Positions 41,131-49,141 of a DNA stretch of 64,000 nt are shown here, piece by piece (within the stretch, counting starts at the first letter, position 1; the number at the start of each line of letters is the position of its first letter). The position numbers and the translations under genes were made by a program. The stretch comes from Bradyrhizobium sp. 1 (lineage in GTDB: Bacteria; Pseudomonadota; Alphaproteobacteria; Rhizobiales; Xanthobacteraceae): NCBI RefSeq assembly GCF_023073315.1, contig NZ_JADPJH010000011.1:538001-602000 (forward strand). Reading direction: 5' to 3'. The notes under the pieces were generated by a model that had not been told where the DNA came from, searched no databases, and was given only the letters and a program-made list of their open reading frames with translations.

Positions 41131-42039
41131 CTAGAACCCGAATTTCGCCCAAATCGCCCGCGTCTCCACCGCCGAGATCAGATCGTCCGGCAGTCCGGCC
41201 ATTGATTCCATGGCCGAAAGCTGCCCCGCGCCGGGAGATTTGCGCCCCAGAAGGCCGGACAGCAGACCGGTCGGCTGCGCAATCACGGGGGTGACAACCT
41301 TCTCGCCATAGCGGGCACGAAGAGTTGAGCGGAGATCGCCGATGCTGTCGGCGAGCCCCAGCGCGATCGAACTCTCGCCGGCCCAGTATTCGCCCGTGAA
41401 CAGCGTGTCGTCGCTGCCCTTCAGCCGGGTGCCGCGGCTCTCCTTCACCAGGGCAATGAATATCTGGTGGATCTCGCGCTGAAGCGCCTTCAGCTTGGCG
41501 ACGTCGTCGGGGTTTTCGGGCAGGAACGGATCGAGCATCGCCTTGTGCGTGCCAGCCGTGTAGAGGCGCCGCTCGATGCCGAGCCGCTTGATCGCCTCCT
41601 GGAAACCAAAGCTGCCGCCGACCACGCCGATCGAGCCCAAGATCGAAGAGGGATCGCAGATGATCTCGTCACCCGCGCAGGCGATCATGTAGCCGCCGGA
41701 GGCCGCGACGTCCTCGACGAACACCAGCACCGGCAGCTTCTTCTCCGCCGCGAGTTGCTTGATGCGCAGATAGATCTGGCGCGACTGCACCGGCGAGCCG
41801 CCGGGCGAGTTGATCACCAGCGCCACCGCCTTGGCGTTCCGATATGAAAACGCCCGCTCCAGCACCCGCGCGACACCCGCGAGCGACATGCCCGGGCGCA
41901 GCGGCGTCACCGCACCGATCACGCCCGATAGTCGCACCACCGGCACCACGGCCGTGCCGGGGCGGAAACGCGCCGGCAGATATTGCATGAGCTTGTCGGC
42001 CCAGCCGGAACTCCGGGAATCATTCAATTGTTCGGCCAT
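41131..42039 (-). CDS. S49 family serine peptidase (SppA/SohB-like)
   Basis: A 302-residue peptidase of the signal-peptide-peptidase type. The Ser-Lys dyad is visible: S114 in DVAASGGYMIACAGDEI and K166 in AGTHKAMLDPF. INSPGGSPVQSRQIYLRI provides the oxyanion-side motif. It lacks a clear N-terminal membrane segment, unlike E. coli SppA, and resembles the half-length form found next to polyprenyl synthase and glyQS in alphaproteobacteria. Expected to cut membrane-released peptides. Confidence 0.9.
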   Translation of the reverse strand: MAEQLNDSRSSGWADKLMQYLPARFRPGTAVVPVVRLSGVIGAVTPLRPGMSLAGVARVLERAFSYRNAKAVALVINSPGGSPVQSRQIYLRIKQLAAEKKLPVLVFVEDVAASGGYMIACAGDEIICDPSSILGSIGVVGGSFGFQEAIKRLGIERRLYTAGTHKAMLDPFLPENPDDVAKLKALQREIHQIFIALVKESRGTRLKGSDDTLFTGEYWAGESSIALGLADSIGDLRSTLRARYGEKVVTPVIAQPTGLLSGLLGRKSPGAGQLSAMESMAGLPDDLISAVETRAIWAKFGF

Positions 42040-42093
42040 GCCGTTACCTCTGGTTAACCAATTCTTATCACGCGAGTGTCATTGGAAGTGCCT

Positions 42094-42119
42094 GGAACGT
42101 GTTTTGCAGATTCCTCGTT
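42094..42119 (+). promoter_or_regulatory. Perfect EcfG-type promoter
   Basis: GGAAC (42094-42098), 17 nt, CGTT (42116-42119), an exact match to the alphaproteobacterial general-stress consensus GGAAC-N16/17-CGTT. The predicted start is near 42126, 27 nt before a 32-codon gene with a strong ribosome site. Confidence 0.7.
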
Positions 42120-42152
42120 GGGAAGCTGCAATGAAGCAGCGGAGGAAACACC

Positions 42153-42251
42153 ATGAAGATCTACCTGCTGATGCTGCTGATCGGTGCGCTTTTCACGGCG
42201 ATTCGCATTTACTCCCCGCAGGAGCAGCAGTCGGAATCGCTTCCGCAGTAA
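42153..42251 (+). CDS. 32-residue membrane peptide, putative stress-induced
   Basis: Reads MKIYLLMLLIGALFTAIRIY then SPQEQQSESLPQ: one membrane helix and a polar, Gln-rich tail. GGAGG lies 7 nt before the ATG, and the exact EcfG-type promoter is 34 nt upstream of the start codon. It ends 4 nt before the convergent methyltransferase stop. It has no recognised family. The promoter, ribosome site, helix and stop together make a real gene likely despite its size. Confidence 0.68.
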   Translation: MKIYLLMLLIGALFTAIRIYSPQEQQSESLPQ

Positions 42252-42255
42252 GCCG

Positions 42256-43023
42256 TCACGGCTCCGCGAGCGGCAACACCGCCCTCCCCTCCAGAATATC
42301 CCTCACCTCTTTTTTAGGCACGCGTGACTCTTCGTTAAGCATGAGACCCGGCAGCAATCGCGTCGGAGCTCTGCCGCCTTTGATGGCGCGCACCAGCACG
42401 CGGATCGCGGGCCGTCCCGCTTCGCCATGAACCGGCAGGATCGCAAGACTCCCGAAGCCGCGTGACAGCGCTGCCAGAACCTCAGTGATCCCATCTGCGC
42501 GCCAAATCAATGTCAGGGCGCCATTCGATCGGAGGATACGCCGCGCTGCATGCACCCACGCATGCAGCGTCTCCTCCGTCGCCACATGCGCGGTGTGACG
42601 CATCTGATCCGGCGAGCCACGATGCCGCGTGGAAACGTTGAAGGGCGGGTTCGTCAGCACCACGTCGACACTGTCGGGCCCAAGCTCGTGTGCCGCGAAC
42701 GCCTGCGCATCGGCCGTGACGTCGAGCATCATCACCTCGGCCGCAATGGCATTTCCCGCCGCATTGGCGCGCGCGAGCTCGGCGAGTTCCGGATCGATCT
42801 CGACCAGGCTGAGCTTGACGCCTGCCACGCGCCGGGCGAGCGCCAGCCCGGCCGTGCCGATGCCGGCGCCGAGATCGACCACGCGGTCGCCCGCGTGAGC
42901 CTCCGTCGCCGCCGCAAGCAGGATCGCGTCATGGCCGGCGCGATGGCCGGAGCGCTTCTGCTTCAGCCGCAATTGCCCACCGAGAAAGGCGTCCTCGGTG
43001 ATGTCTGCCAAGACGTCAACCAT
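42256..43023 (-). CDS. SAM-dependent methyltransferase (TrmN6/YfiC-like)
   Basis: A 255-residue class I methyltransferase. The start region FLGGQLRLKQKRSGHRAGHDAILLAAA, motif I VVDLGAGIGTAGLALA and the N6-adenine motif NPPFN identify the tRNA1(Val) A37 N6-methyltransferase type. ATG 43023 is preferred, with GAGG 7 nt upstream; a TTG at 43035 would overlap the previous gene. It forms an operon with the DUF2007 gene just upstream. Confidence 0.87.
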   Translation of the reverse strand: MVDVLADITEDAFLGGQLRLKQKRSGHRAGHDAILLAAATEAHAGDRVVDLGAGIGTAGLALARRVAGVKLSLVEIDPELAELARANAAGNAIAAEVMMLDVTADAQAFAAHELGPDSVDVVLTNPPFNVSTRHRGSPDQMRHTAHVATEETLHAWVHAARRILRSNGALTLIWRADGITEVLAALSRGFGSLAILPVHGEAGRPAIRVLVRAIKGGRAPTRLLPGLMLNEESRVPKKEVRDILEGRAVLPLAEP

Positions 43024-43031
43024 TCGGAGCC

Positions 43032-43259
43032 TCAATCATCGCCGCGCAGTTCGTGGCTGAGGCCGGCCTCGGTGAGGAGCGTCCGCGCCTCCCGGGCGTC
43101 GTCCTCATGGACCAGGATCCGCCGCGGCAAAATGCCGAGCGAGCCCTCGATGATGCTCATGTTCTGGTCCAGCACCAGATGGTGGATGTTGGCGCCGTCG
43201 AGCAGCGCACCGATCGCTGACACCAGCACCATATCGTTGGTCCGAACCAGTTCACGCAA
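43032..43259 (-). CDS. DUF2007 domain-containing protein
   Basis: A 75-residue protein: RELVRTNDMVLVSAIGALLD, then HHLVLDQNMSIIEGSLGILP and RRILVHEDDAREARTLL. DUF2007 is a ferredoxin-like PII-related fold of unknown role. A TTG start at 43259 is chosen because CAGGAGA lies 9 nt upstream and RELVRTND is the usual N-terminus; the longer frame to 43304 also begins with TTG and lacks a ribosome site. It is coupled to the methyltransferase and divergent from the polyprenyl synthase. Confidence 0.85.
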   Translation of the reverse strand: MRELVRTNDMVLVSAIGALLDGANIHHLVLDQNMSIIEGSLGILPRRILVHEDDAREARTLLTEAGLSHELRGDD

Positions 43260-43392
43260 AACTGAGGTCTCCTGCCCGAAGGGGGCTAAAGGGGCAAATG
43301 TCAATGGTTCCGCAGGCCTTGCCGCATCCGCCGCCAGTTTCTATTGTATTTCCATCAGAATAGCCCTTCCGGGGCAAATATTGGAGACCGGC

Positions 43393-44400
43393 GTGGCCGT
43401 CATCGTACCTTTCGAAACTCCCGGCGCGTCGATCGAACAGCTGGTTGCCCTTGTCGCCGGTGACATGGAGCGCGTCAACGCCACGATCCTGTCGCGGACC
43501 GGGTCTGATGTGACCATGATCCCGGAGGTCGCCAACCACCTCATCTCCTCCGGCGGCAAGCGCCTGCGGCCGATGCTGACGCTCGCCATGGCCAATCTGG
43601 CCGGCTACACCGGCGACGGCCACATCAAGCTCGCCGCGTCCGTCGAGTTCATGCACACCGCCACGCTTCTCCACGACGACGTCGTCGACGAGAGCGAGAT
43701 GCGCCGCGGCAAGCTCTCGGCGCGCATGCTCTGGGGCAATGAGGCGAGCGTGCTGGTCGGCGACTTCCTGCTCGGACAGGCCTTCCGCATGATGGTCGAG
43801 GTCGGCTCGCTCCGCGCGCTCGACATTCTCTCCGCGGCGGCCGCCACCATCGCCGAGGGCGAGGTGATGCAGCTTGCGGCCGCCAAGAACACCGCGACCA
43901 CCGAGGACGAATATCTCGCCGTGATCCGCGGCAAAACCGCCGAGCTGTTCGCGGCGGCCTGCGAGGTCGGCCCCGTGATCGCCAACCGCCCGAAGGCCGA
44001 GCAGACCGCCTGCCGCTCGGTCGGCATGAATCTCGGCATCGCCTTCCAGCTCGTCGACGATGTGCTCGACTATGGCGGCAAGAGCGCCAAGCTCGGCAAG
44101 AACACCGGTGACGATTTTCGCGAGGGCAAGATCACCCTGCCCGTCGTGCTCGCCTTCCGCCGCGGCAACGACACCGAGCGCGCCTTCTGGATCAAGGCGC
44201 TCGAGCGCGGCGAGATCGGCGACACCGACCTCGACCACGCCATCGGGTTGATGAACAAGCACCGCGCGCTTGAGGACACGATCAGCCGCGCCCACCATTA
44301 CGGCGCCATGGCCGTCGACGCGCTGGCGCTGTTCCCGTCCTCGCCGATGAAGAGCGCGCTGGAGCAGGTCGTGGCGTTCTGTCTGGCGCGGTCGCATTAG
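43393..44400 (+). CDS. ispB: Polyprenyl (octaprenyl/decaprenyl) diphosphate synthase
   Basis: A 335-residue trans-prenyltransferase that makes the side chain of ubiquinone. Both aspartate-rich motifs are present: FARM LLHDDVVDESEMRRG and SARM FQLVDDVLDYGG, plus GGKRLRPMLTL. The GTG at 43393 (MAVIVPFETPG) has GGAG 6 nt upstream. The long open frame upstream (from 42550) is only the shadow of the two leftward genes. The chain length (C40-C50) cannot be read from sequence; C50 is expected for alphaproteobacterial ubiquinone-10. Confidence 0.9.
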   Translation: MAVIVPFETPGASIEQLVALVAGDMERVNATILSRTGSDVTMIPEVANHLISSGGKRLRPMLTLAMANLAGYTGDGHIKLAASVEFMHTATLLHDDVVDESEMRRGKLSARMLWGNEASVLVGDFLLGQAFRMMVEVGSLRALDILSAAAATIAEGEVMQLAAAKNTATTEDEYLAVIRGKTAELFAAACEVGPVIANRPKAEQTACRSVGMNLGIAFQLVDDVLDYGGKSAKLGKNTGDDFREGKITLPVVLAFRRGNDTERAFWIKALERGEIGDTDLDHAIGLMNKHRALEDTISRAHHYGAMAVDALALFPSSPMKSALEQVVAFCLARSH

Positions 44401-44466
44401 GGCTCGCGTCTTTGGCGCACCAGTCGGGACGGCACGACTGAGTTAGCGCCACCACTGCAGCAACAC

Positions 44467-44546
44467 CGTCATTGCGAGCGCCGCGAAGCAATCCAGAGTC
44501 CCTCCGCGGAAAGATTCTGGATTGCTTCGCTACGCTCGCAATGACG
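44467..44546. repeat. Palindromic intergenic repeat, family B, copy 3
   Basis: CGTCATTGCGAGCGCCGCG and its near-exact inverse CGCTACGCTCGCAATGACG. It lies in the 363-bp gap 44401-44763, followed at once by a family C copy, so two repeat families are abutted. Confidence 0.9.
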
Positions 44547-44554
44547 GAGCAGCT

Positions 44555-44715
44555 CTCGTGTCCCGGACGCGCTGCGGCGTGAAACGCTGCTGGGCAGAGC
44601 CGGGACCTACGCGACATCCGCAATCATCAGCAACATGGGCCCCGGACGCGGCGCACCGCGACTGGACGATGCTCCGCATCGCCAGAAAAGCGCTGCGCTG
44701 CGTCCGGAGCACGAG
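44555..44715. repeat. Intergenic repeat, family C, copy 2
   Basis: Its ends are inverted: CTCGTG...CGGACGC and GCGTCCG...CACGAG. It contains AACATGGGCCCCGG and GCGCACCGC as in copy 1. It ends about 49 bp before the HxlR gene, whose promoter must be within or next to it. Confidence 0.75.
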
Positions 44716-44763
44716 CCCGTCCAGTGACTTGCATTTTGCAAGTTACTGCCCTACCTTCCCGCC

Positions 44764-45279
44764 ATGCAGCCCAAATCCCCCTCGATCCTGGAATGCCCGG
44801 TCGGCCGTGCCGTGGAGACGGTCGGCGAGTGGTGGAGCATTTTGATCCTGCGGGATGCGTTTCAGGGCTCCACGCGGTTCGACGAGTTCGAACGCAATCT
44901 CGGCATCGCACCGAACATCCTGTCACGGCGGCTTGCCCATCTCACCAAGACCGGCATGTTCGTCCGCCGCCGCTACAACGAACGCCCGCCGCGTTACGAA
45001 TATGTGCTGACGGAAAAGGCGCGGGATTTCTTCTCCGTTGTCGCGGCACTGCTCGCCTGGGGCAACAAGCATCTCGCGCCGAAGGGCGAAGCCATCCTGC
45101 TGGCGAACCGCTCCGATCGTCGTCCGTTTGCCCCTGTTGTCGTCGATGCCGCCGACATGCAGCCGATCACGCTCGACAACGCGGTCATCATCGCGGGACC
45201 GCGCGCCAGCCGCGGGATGCGCGCGCGGCTCGCTTCGCTCAAAGCCATGAACCCGGCCGTTGCGCCGGCTGGAGACTGA
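44764..45279 (+). CDS. HxlR-family transcriptional regulator
   Basis: A 171-residue winged-helix regulator. It shows the HxlR pattern: CPVGRAVETVGEWWSILILR, LGIAPNILSRRLAHLTKTG and RPPRYEYVLTEKARDF. Cys11 near the N-terminus (ECPV) is the position used for redox or aldehyde sensing in some members. A C-terminal extension of about 60 residues has no known domain. The ketoacyl synthase starts 1 nt after its stop, so it probably controls its own operon. Confidence 0.9.
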   Translation: MQPKSPSILECPVGRAVETVGEWWSILILRDAFQGSTRFDEFERNLGIAPNILSRRLAHLTKTGMFVRRRYNERPPRYEYVLTEKARDFFSVVAALLAWGNKHLAPKGEAILLANRSDRRPFAPVVVDAADMQPITLDNAVIIAGPRASRGMRARLASLKAMNPAVAPAGD

Positions 45280-45280
45280 C

Positions 45281-46543
45281 ATGCGTCGTATCGTCGTGAC
45301 AGGCATGGGCGCGGTGTCGCCGCTCGGCTGCGGTGTCGAGCTGTCCTGGCGCCGGCTGCTCGCCGGCCAAAGCGGGCTGCGTCCCCTGCCCGAATGGGCA
45401 CAATCACTACCCGCGCGCATTGCCGGTCTCGTGCCCGACAAGGCCGATGACGCCGAAGGCGGCTTCGACCCCGCGCAGGCGGCCGCGCCAAAAGACCAGC
45501 GCAAGATGGACCGCTTCATCCTGTTCGCGCTGCTCGCCACCGCAGAGGCGGTCGCGCAAGCCAAATGGACGCCGCAGGACGCGAGCGCGCTGGAACGGAC
45601 CGCAACGATCATCGCCTCCGGCGTTGGCGGCTTCCCGGCGATGGCGGAGGCGGTGCGCATCACCGAGCACCGCGGCGCGCGCCGGCTCTCGCCGTTCACG
45701 ATCCCCTCGTTCCTCGCCAATCTCGCCGCCGGCCACGTCTCGATCAAATACGGCTACAAGGGCGCGCTGGGCACCCCCGTCACCGCGTGTGCCGCCGGCG
45801 TGCAGGCGATCGGCGATGCCGCGCGCATGATCCGCGCCGGCGAAGCCGATGCCGCAATCTGCGGCGGCGCGGAGGCCTGCATCGATATCGTCAGCCTCGG
45901 CGGCTTTGCCGCGGCACGCGCGCTGTCGAGCTCCTTCAACGACGAGCCCACGCGCGCCTCGCGCCCGTTCGATCGCGACCGCGAGGGATTTGTGATGGGC
46001 GAAGGCGCCGGCATCCTCGTGATCGAGGAGCTCGAGCATGCGCTCGCGCGCGGCGCGACGCCAATTGCCGAGATCGTCGGCTACGGCACGACGGCGGACG
46101 CCTATCACATGACATCAGGTCCGCCCGACGGCGACGGCGCCCGCCGTGCGATGGAGATCGCGCTTCGGCAAGCCAACCTCGCGCCCGCGGATTTGCAGCA
46201 TCTGAACGCGCATGCGACGTCGACGCCGGCTGGCGACGAGAGCGAGCTCGGCGCCATCGCCGCGCTGTTCGGCCGTAACCGCAGCATCGCGGTGAGCGCG
46301 ACGAAATCGGCGACGGGCCATCTGCTCGGCGCCGCCGGCGGGCTGGAAGCGATCTTCACGATCCTGGCCCTGCGCGACCAGATCGCGCCGCCAACGCTCA
46401 ATCTCGAAAATCCTGATCCGCGGGCGGAAGGCATCGACATCGTCTCCGGCGCAGCGCGCCAGATGCCGATGCAGCACGCGATCTCCAACGGGTTCGGCTT
46501 CGGCGGGGTCAATGCCAGCGCGATCTTCCGCAGGATGGGCTAA
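45281..46543 (+). CDS. Beta-ketoacyl-[acyl-carrier-protein] synthase (KAS II type)
   Basis: A 420-residue condensing enzyme that extends acyl-ACP with malonyl-ACP. The Cys-His-His triad is present: C170 in TPVTACAAGVQAIGDA, His in LNAHATSTPAGD and His in KSATGHLLGAAGG. The start ATG 45281 has GGAG 6 nt upstream, within the HxlR 3' end. It is not in the fab cluster and its partners are HxlR and transport genes, so a secondary or regulated acyl product is possible. I leave the symbol empty because it may be a FabF paralogue. Confidence 0.88.
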   Translation: MRRIVVTGMGAVSPLGCGVELSWRRLLAGQSGLRPLPEWAQSLPARIAGLVPDKADDAEGGFDPAQAAAPKDQRKMDRFILFALLATAEAVAQAKWTPQDASALERTATIIASGVGGFPAMAEAVRITEHRGARRLSPFTIPSFLANLAAGHVSIKYGYKGALGTPVTACAAGVQAIGDAARMIRAGEADAAICGGAEACIDIVSLGGFAAARALSSSFNDEPTRASRPFDRDREGFVMGEGAGILVIEELEHALARGATPIAEIVGYGTTADAYHMTSGPPDGDGARRAMEIALRQANLAPADLQHLNAHATSTPAGDESELGAIAALFGRNRSIAVSATKSATGHLLGAAGGLEAIFTILALRDQIAPPTLNLENPDPRAEGIDIVSGAARQMPMQHAISNGFGFGGVNASAIFRRMG

Positions 46544-46602
46544 ACGAGGGGCCTCTCGACCAGAAGCCTTGCAATCGCGGCGCGCTACGCTACGAAAACA
46601 GG

Positions 46603-47235
46603 ATGATCGAAACGAATTTCTGGCTGTTCCTGGCCGCAGCCTGTCTCATTGCCGCCATTCCCGGCCCGGGCATTTTCTACGTCGCGGCACGGACCTTGTC
46701 GGAGGGACGCGCCAGCGGCTTTGCGTCGACCGCGGGCACGGCGCTGGGCGGGCTGGTTCATGTCATCGCGGGCAGCCTCGGCATCTCCGCGATCATTCTT
46801 GCCAGCGCTGAGCTGTTTGCCGTGGTAAAGCTTATCGGCGCGCTCTATCTGGTCTGGCTCGGCATCAAGACGTTTCTCAGTGCTGGCCGCGCGCTGTCGC
46901 TCGACAGCGAAGCCGTCGGCGACAAGCGTGCCTTCCGCGACGGTGTGCTGGTCGAGGCGTTGAATCCAAAAACCGCGGCGTTCTTCCTGGCTTTCATTCC
47001 GCAGTTCCTCGATCCCGCGGGATCGAGCCCGACGCTGCAATTCATCATGCTCGGCACAATCTCGGTGACGCTGAACACGCTCGTCGATGTCGTCGTGGTG
47101 CTGATAGCCTCCGCCACGCGCGCGCAACTGATCGGAAGACCGAATCTGATGCGCCGCCTCACCCAGGGCTCCGGCGTCTTCATCGCCGGCCTCGGCGTCT
47201 CGCTCGCACTGGCGCGGCGGCCGGCAAATGGATAG
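46603..47235 (+). CDS. LysE/RhtB family exporter
   Basis: A 210-residue inner-membrane protein with six predicted helices. The diagnostic blocks are LIAAIPGPGIFYVAARTLSE near the N-terminus, LYLVWLGIKTF, and DGVLVEALNPKTAAFFLAF. Such proteins export amino acids or related small molecules; the substrate is not predictable. It overlaps the next gene by 8 nt, indicating cotranscription. Confidence 0.9.
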   Translation: MIETNFWLFLAAACLIAAIPGPGIFYVAARTLSEGRASGFASTAGTALGGLVHVIAGSLGISAIILASAELFAVVKLIGALYLVWLGIKTFLSAGRALSLDSEAVGDKRAFRDGVLVEALNPKTAAFFLAFIPQFLDPAGSSPTLQFIMLGTISVTLNTLVDVVVVLIASATRAQLIGRPNLMRRLTQGSGVFIAGLGVSLALARRPANG

Positions 47236-48106
47236 TGCCCCGCAAAGCCGCTTCTATGAATCACACGGCCTGCGGCTGCATTATGCCGATTGGGGCAACG
47301 ACGGCGCGCCGCCCCTGATCCTCGTTCACGGCGGCCGCGATCATTGCCGGAGCTGGGACGTCATCGCCCGCTCGCTGCAAGCCCATTTCCACGTGATCGC
47401 GCCCGATTTGCGCGGCCATGGCGATTCCGACTGGACCAAAGGCGGCAGCTACGCGCTGACCGAATATGTCTACGATCTCGCCCAACTCGTCCGCAGCATC
47501 GCGGCGCCTCAAATCACTCTGATCGGCCATTCGATGGGCGGCATGGTGAGCCTGATCTTTTCGGGGGCATTCCCCGAACTGGTCTCCAGGCTCGTCGTGC
47601 TCGACGGCGTGACCATGTTGCCGGATACACCGAAGCCGCCGGCGCATGAGCGCATCGGAAAATGGGTCAGCCAGCTCGACAGGCTGCACGACCGCACGCC
47701 ACGCCGCTATGCGACCCTTGAGGATGCCGCCGCGCAGATGGTGCTTCACAACAAGCGGCTGTCGCGCGACCTCGCGCTGCACCTTGCTACCCACGGCGCG
47801 CGGCAGAACGAGGAGGGCACCTATAGCTGGAAGTTCGATCCCTATCAGCGCGCCTCTGCGCCGCACCGGCTCTGGCCGGACGATCACGTCGCGCTGTGGT
47901 CGCGCATTACGTGCCCGACGCTGCTGCTCAATGCCGGCGAAAGTTTTCTGGCCGGCGCCAGGGCGGCGGGGCTGGAGCGCTATTTTCCGAACGCGCGCGT
48001 CGAAACCATCGCCGGCGCGGGGCACTGGCTACAGCACGACAAGCCGCAGGAGGTGCTGGGCGAGATCCGGCGGTTTTTGGGGCTCGACAAGGACGGTGCG
48101 AGTTAG
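47228..48106 (+). CDS. Alpha/beta hydrolase
   Basis: A 292-residue hydrolase. The order HGGRDHCRSWD (oxyanion loop), DLRGHGDSDW, nucleophile elbow LIGHSMGGMVSL, a late Asp region (PTLLLNAGES) and GAGHWLQHDKP (catalytic His) is complete. The substrate is unknown; related enzymes act on esters or epoxides. It overlaps the LysE gene and is the last gene of the rightward run beginning with HxlR. Confidence 0.88.
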   Translation: MDSAPQSRFYESHGLRLHYADWGNDGAPPLILVHGGRDHCRSWDVIARSLQAHFHVIAPDLRGHGDSDWTKGGSYALTEYVYDLAQLVRSIAAPQITLIGHSMGGMVSLIFSGAFPELVSRLVVLDGVTMLPDTPKPPAHERIGKWVSQLDRLHDRTPRRYATLEDAAAQMVLHNKRLSRDLALHLATHGARQNEEGTYSWKFDPYQRASAPHRLWPDDHVALWSRITCPTLLLNAGESFLAGARAAGLERYFPNARVETIAGAGHWLQHDKPQEVLGEIRRFLGLDKDGAS

Positions 48107-48112
48107 CTCAGC

Positions 48113-48210
48113 TGCCGTAGGGTGGGCAAAGGCGCGACAGCGCCGTGCCCACCACCTCTCCCGGTCACAAAAATGGCGTGGGCACGCTTCGCTTTGCCCA
48201 CCCTACGGCA
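48113..48210. repeat. Palindromic intergenic repeat, family A, copy 4
   Basis: Ends TGCCGTAGGGTGGGCAAAG and its exact inverse. Here the GGCGCG-type arm is left and the GCACGCTTCGC-type arm right, opposite to copies 1 and 3. It lies between convergent genes. Confidence 0.9.
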
Positions 48211-48228
48211 CCGTCGTCGCGGAAAGTC

Positions 48229-49113
48229 CTAGCTCAACGTCCCCGCATGCACCCACCAGCCGGGGTGATCCCTGCGGATCCTTTCAGCGGCGGCGTGCGC
48301 CTCGGTGGGCGCGCCATAGATCGCAAAGCACGTCGCACCCGAGCCGGACATGCGGGCGAGCTTGATGCCGGCGGAATCGCGCAAGGCTTCCAGCACCTCG
48401 CCGATCACAGGCTCGATGCGTAACGCAGGCGCTTCGAGATCGTTGGCGACGGTTTCGAGAACGTCGACCCAGTCGGCGATCGAGCCGCCCTCTTCCGGCC
48501 AGGCCGGAGCGTCGAGGACATCAGTGGCGCCGACGAGCAGCTCGCCGTTGCGCAGGCCCAACTCCTGGAACACATCCTTGGTCGCAACCGGCACGCGCGG
48601 ATTGACCATCACGCAGGGCATGCTCGGCAACGCGAGCGGCAACAGCTGCTCGCCGACACCGGTCATGTCACAGGCGCGCGAGAACAGGCACACCGGCACG
48701 TCGGCGCCGGTCGCAAGCGCGACCTTCCGGAGGCGGGGATCATCGAGCGACAGATTGTTGAGACGCGCCAGCAGCCGCAGCGCCGCAGCAGCATCCGCCG
48801 AGCCGCCACCGATGCCGGCGGCAACGGGGAGCACCTTGTCGAGCGCGAAGGCGCCGAGCTTCAGGCCCGGCACAGCTTCGGCCAGGAGCTTGGCGGCCTT
48901 GAACACGAGATTATCGGACATCTCGCCACAAGCCGCGGCCAGCGGTCCCGTGGTGGCGAGCTTAAGCTCACCGCCCGGCTCCAGCGTCAGCCGGTCGGCG
49001 CAGTCGGCGAACGCGACGACGCTTTCGAGATCATGATAGCCGTCGGCACGACGGCCGATCACGCGAAGGGTCAGATTGACCTTCGCGCGCCCTTCTTCAA
49101 TCAACGCCGGCAT
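48229..49113 (-). CDS. ispE: 4-diphosphocytidyl-2-C-methyl-D-erythritol kinase
   Basis: A 294-residue GHMP kinase of the MEP isoprenoid pathway. Motifs: RAKVNLTLRVIGRRADGYHDLE at the N-terminus, the ATP-binding block PVAAGIGGGSADAAAALRL, and the C-terminal RMSGSGATCFAI. ATG 49113 (MPALIEEG) has GGGGG about 9 nt upstream; a GTG at 49122 is an alternative. It follows the TPR gene by 28 nt in the same direction. Confidence 0.94.
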   Translation of the reverse strand: MPALIEEGRAKVNLTLRVIGRRADGYHDLESVVAFADCADRLTLEPGGELKLATTGPLAAACGEMSDNLVFKAAKLLAEAVPGLKLGAFALDKVLPVAAGIGGGSADAAAALRLLARLNNLSLDDPRLRKVALATGADVPVCLFSRACDMTGVGEQLLPLALPSMPCVMVNPRVPVATKDVFQELGLRNGELLVGATDVLDAPAWPEEGGSIADWVDVLETVANDLEAPALRIEPVIGEVLEALRDSAGIKLARMSGSGATCFAIYGAPTEAHAAAERIRRDHPGWWVHAGTLS

Positions 49114-49141
49114 CGGCGACACGCCCCCAACTTCAGTTAGT

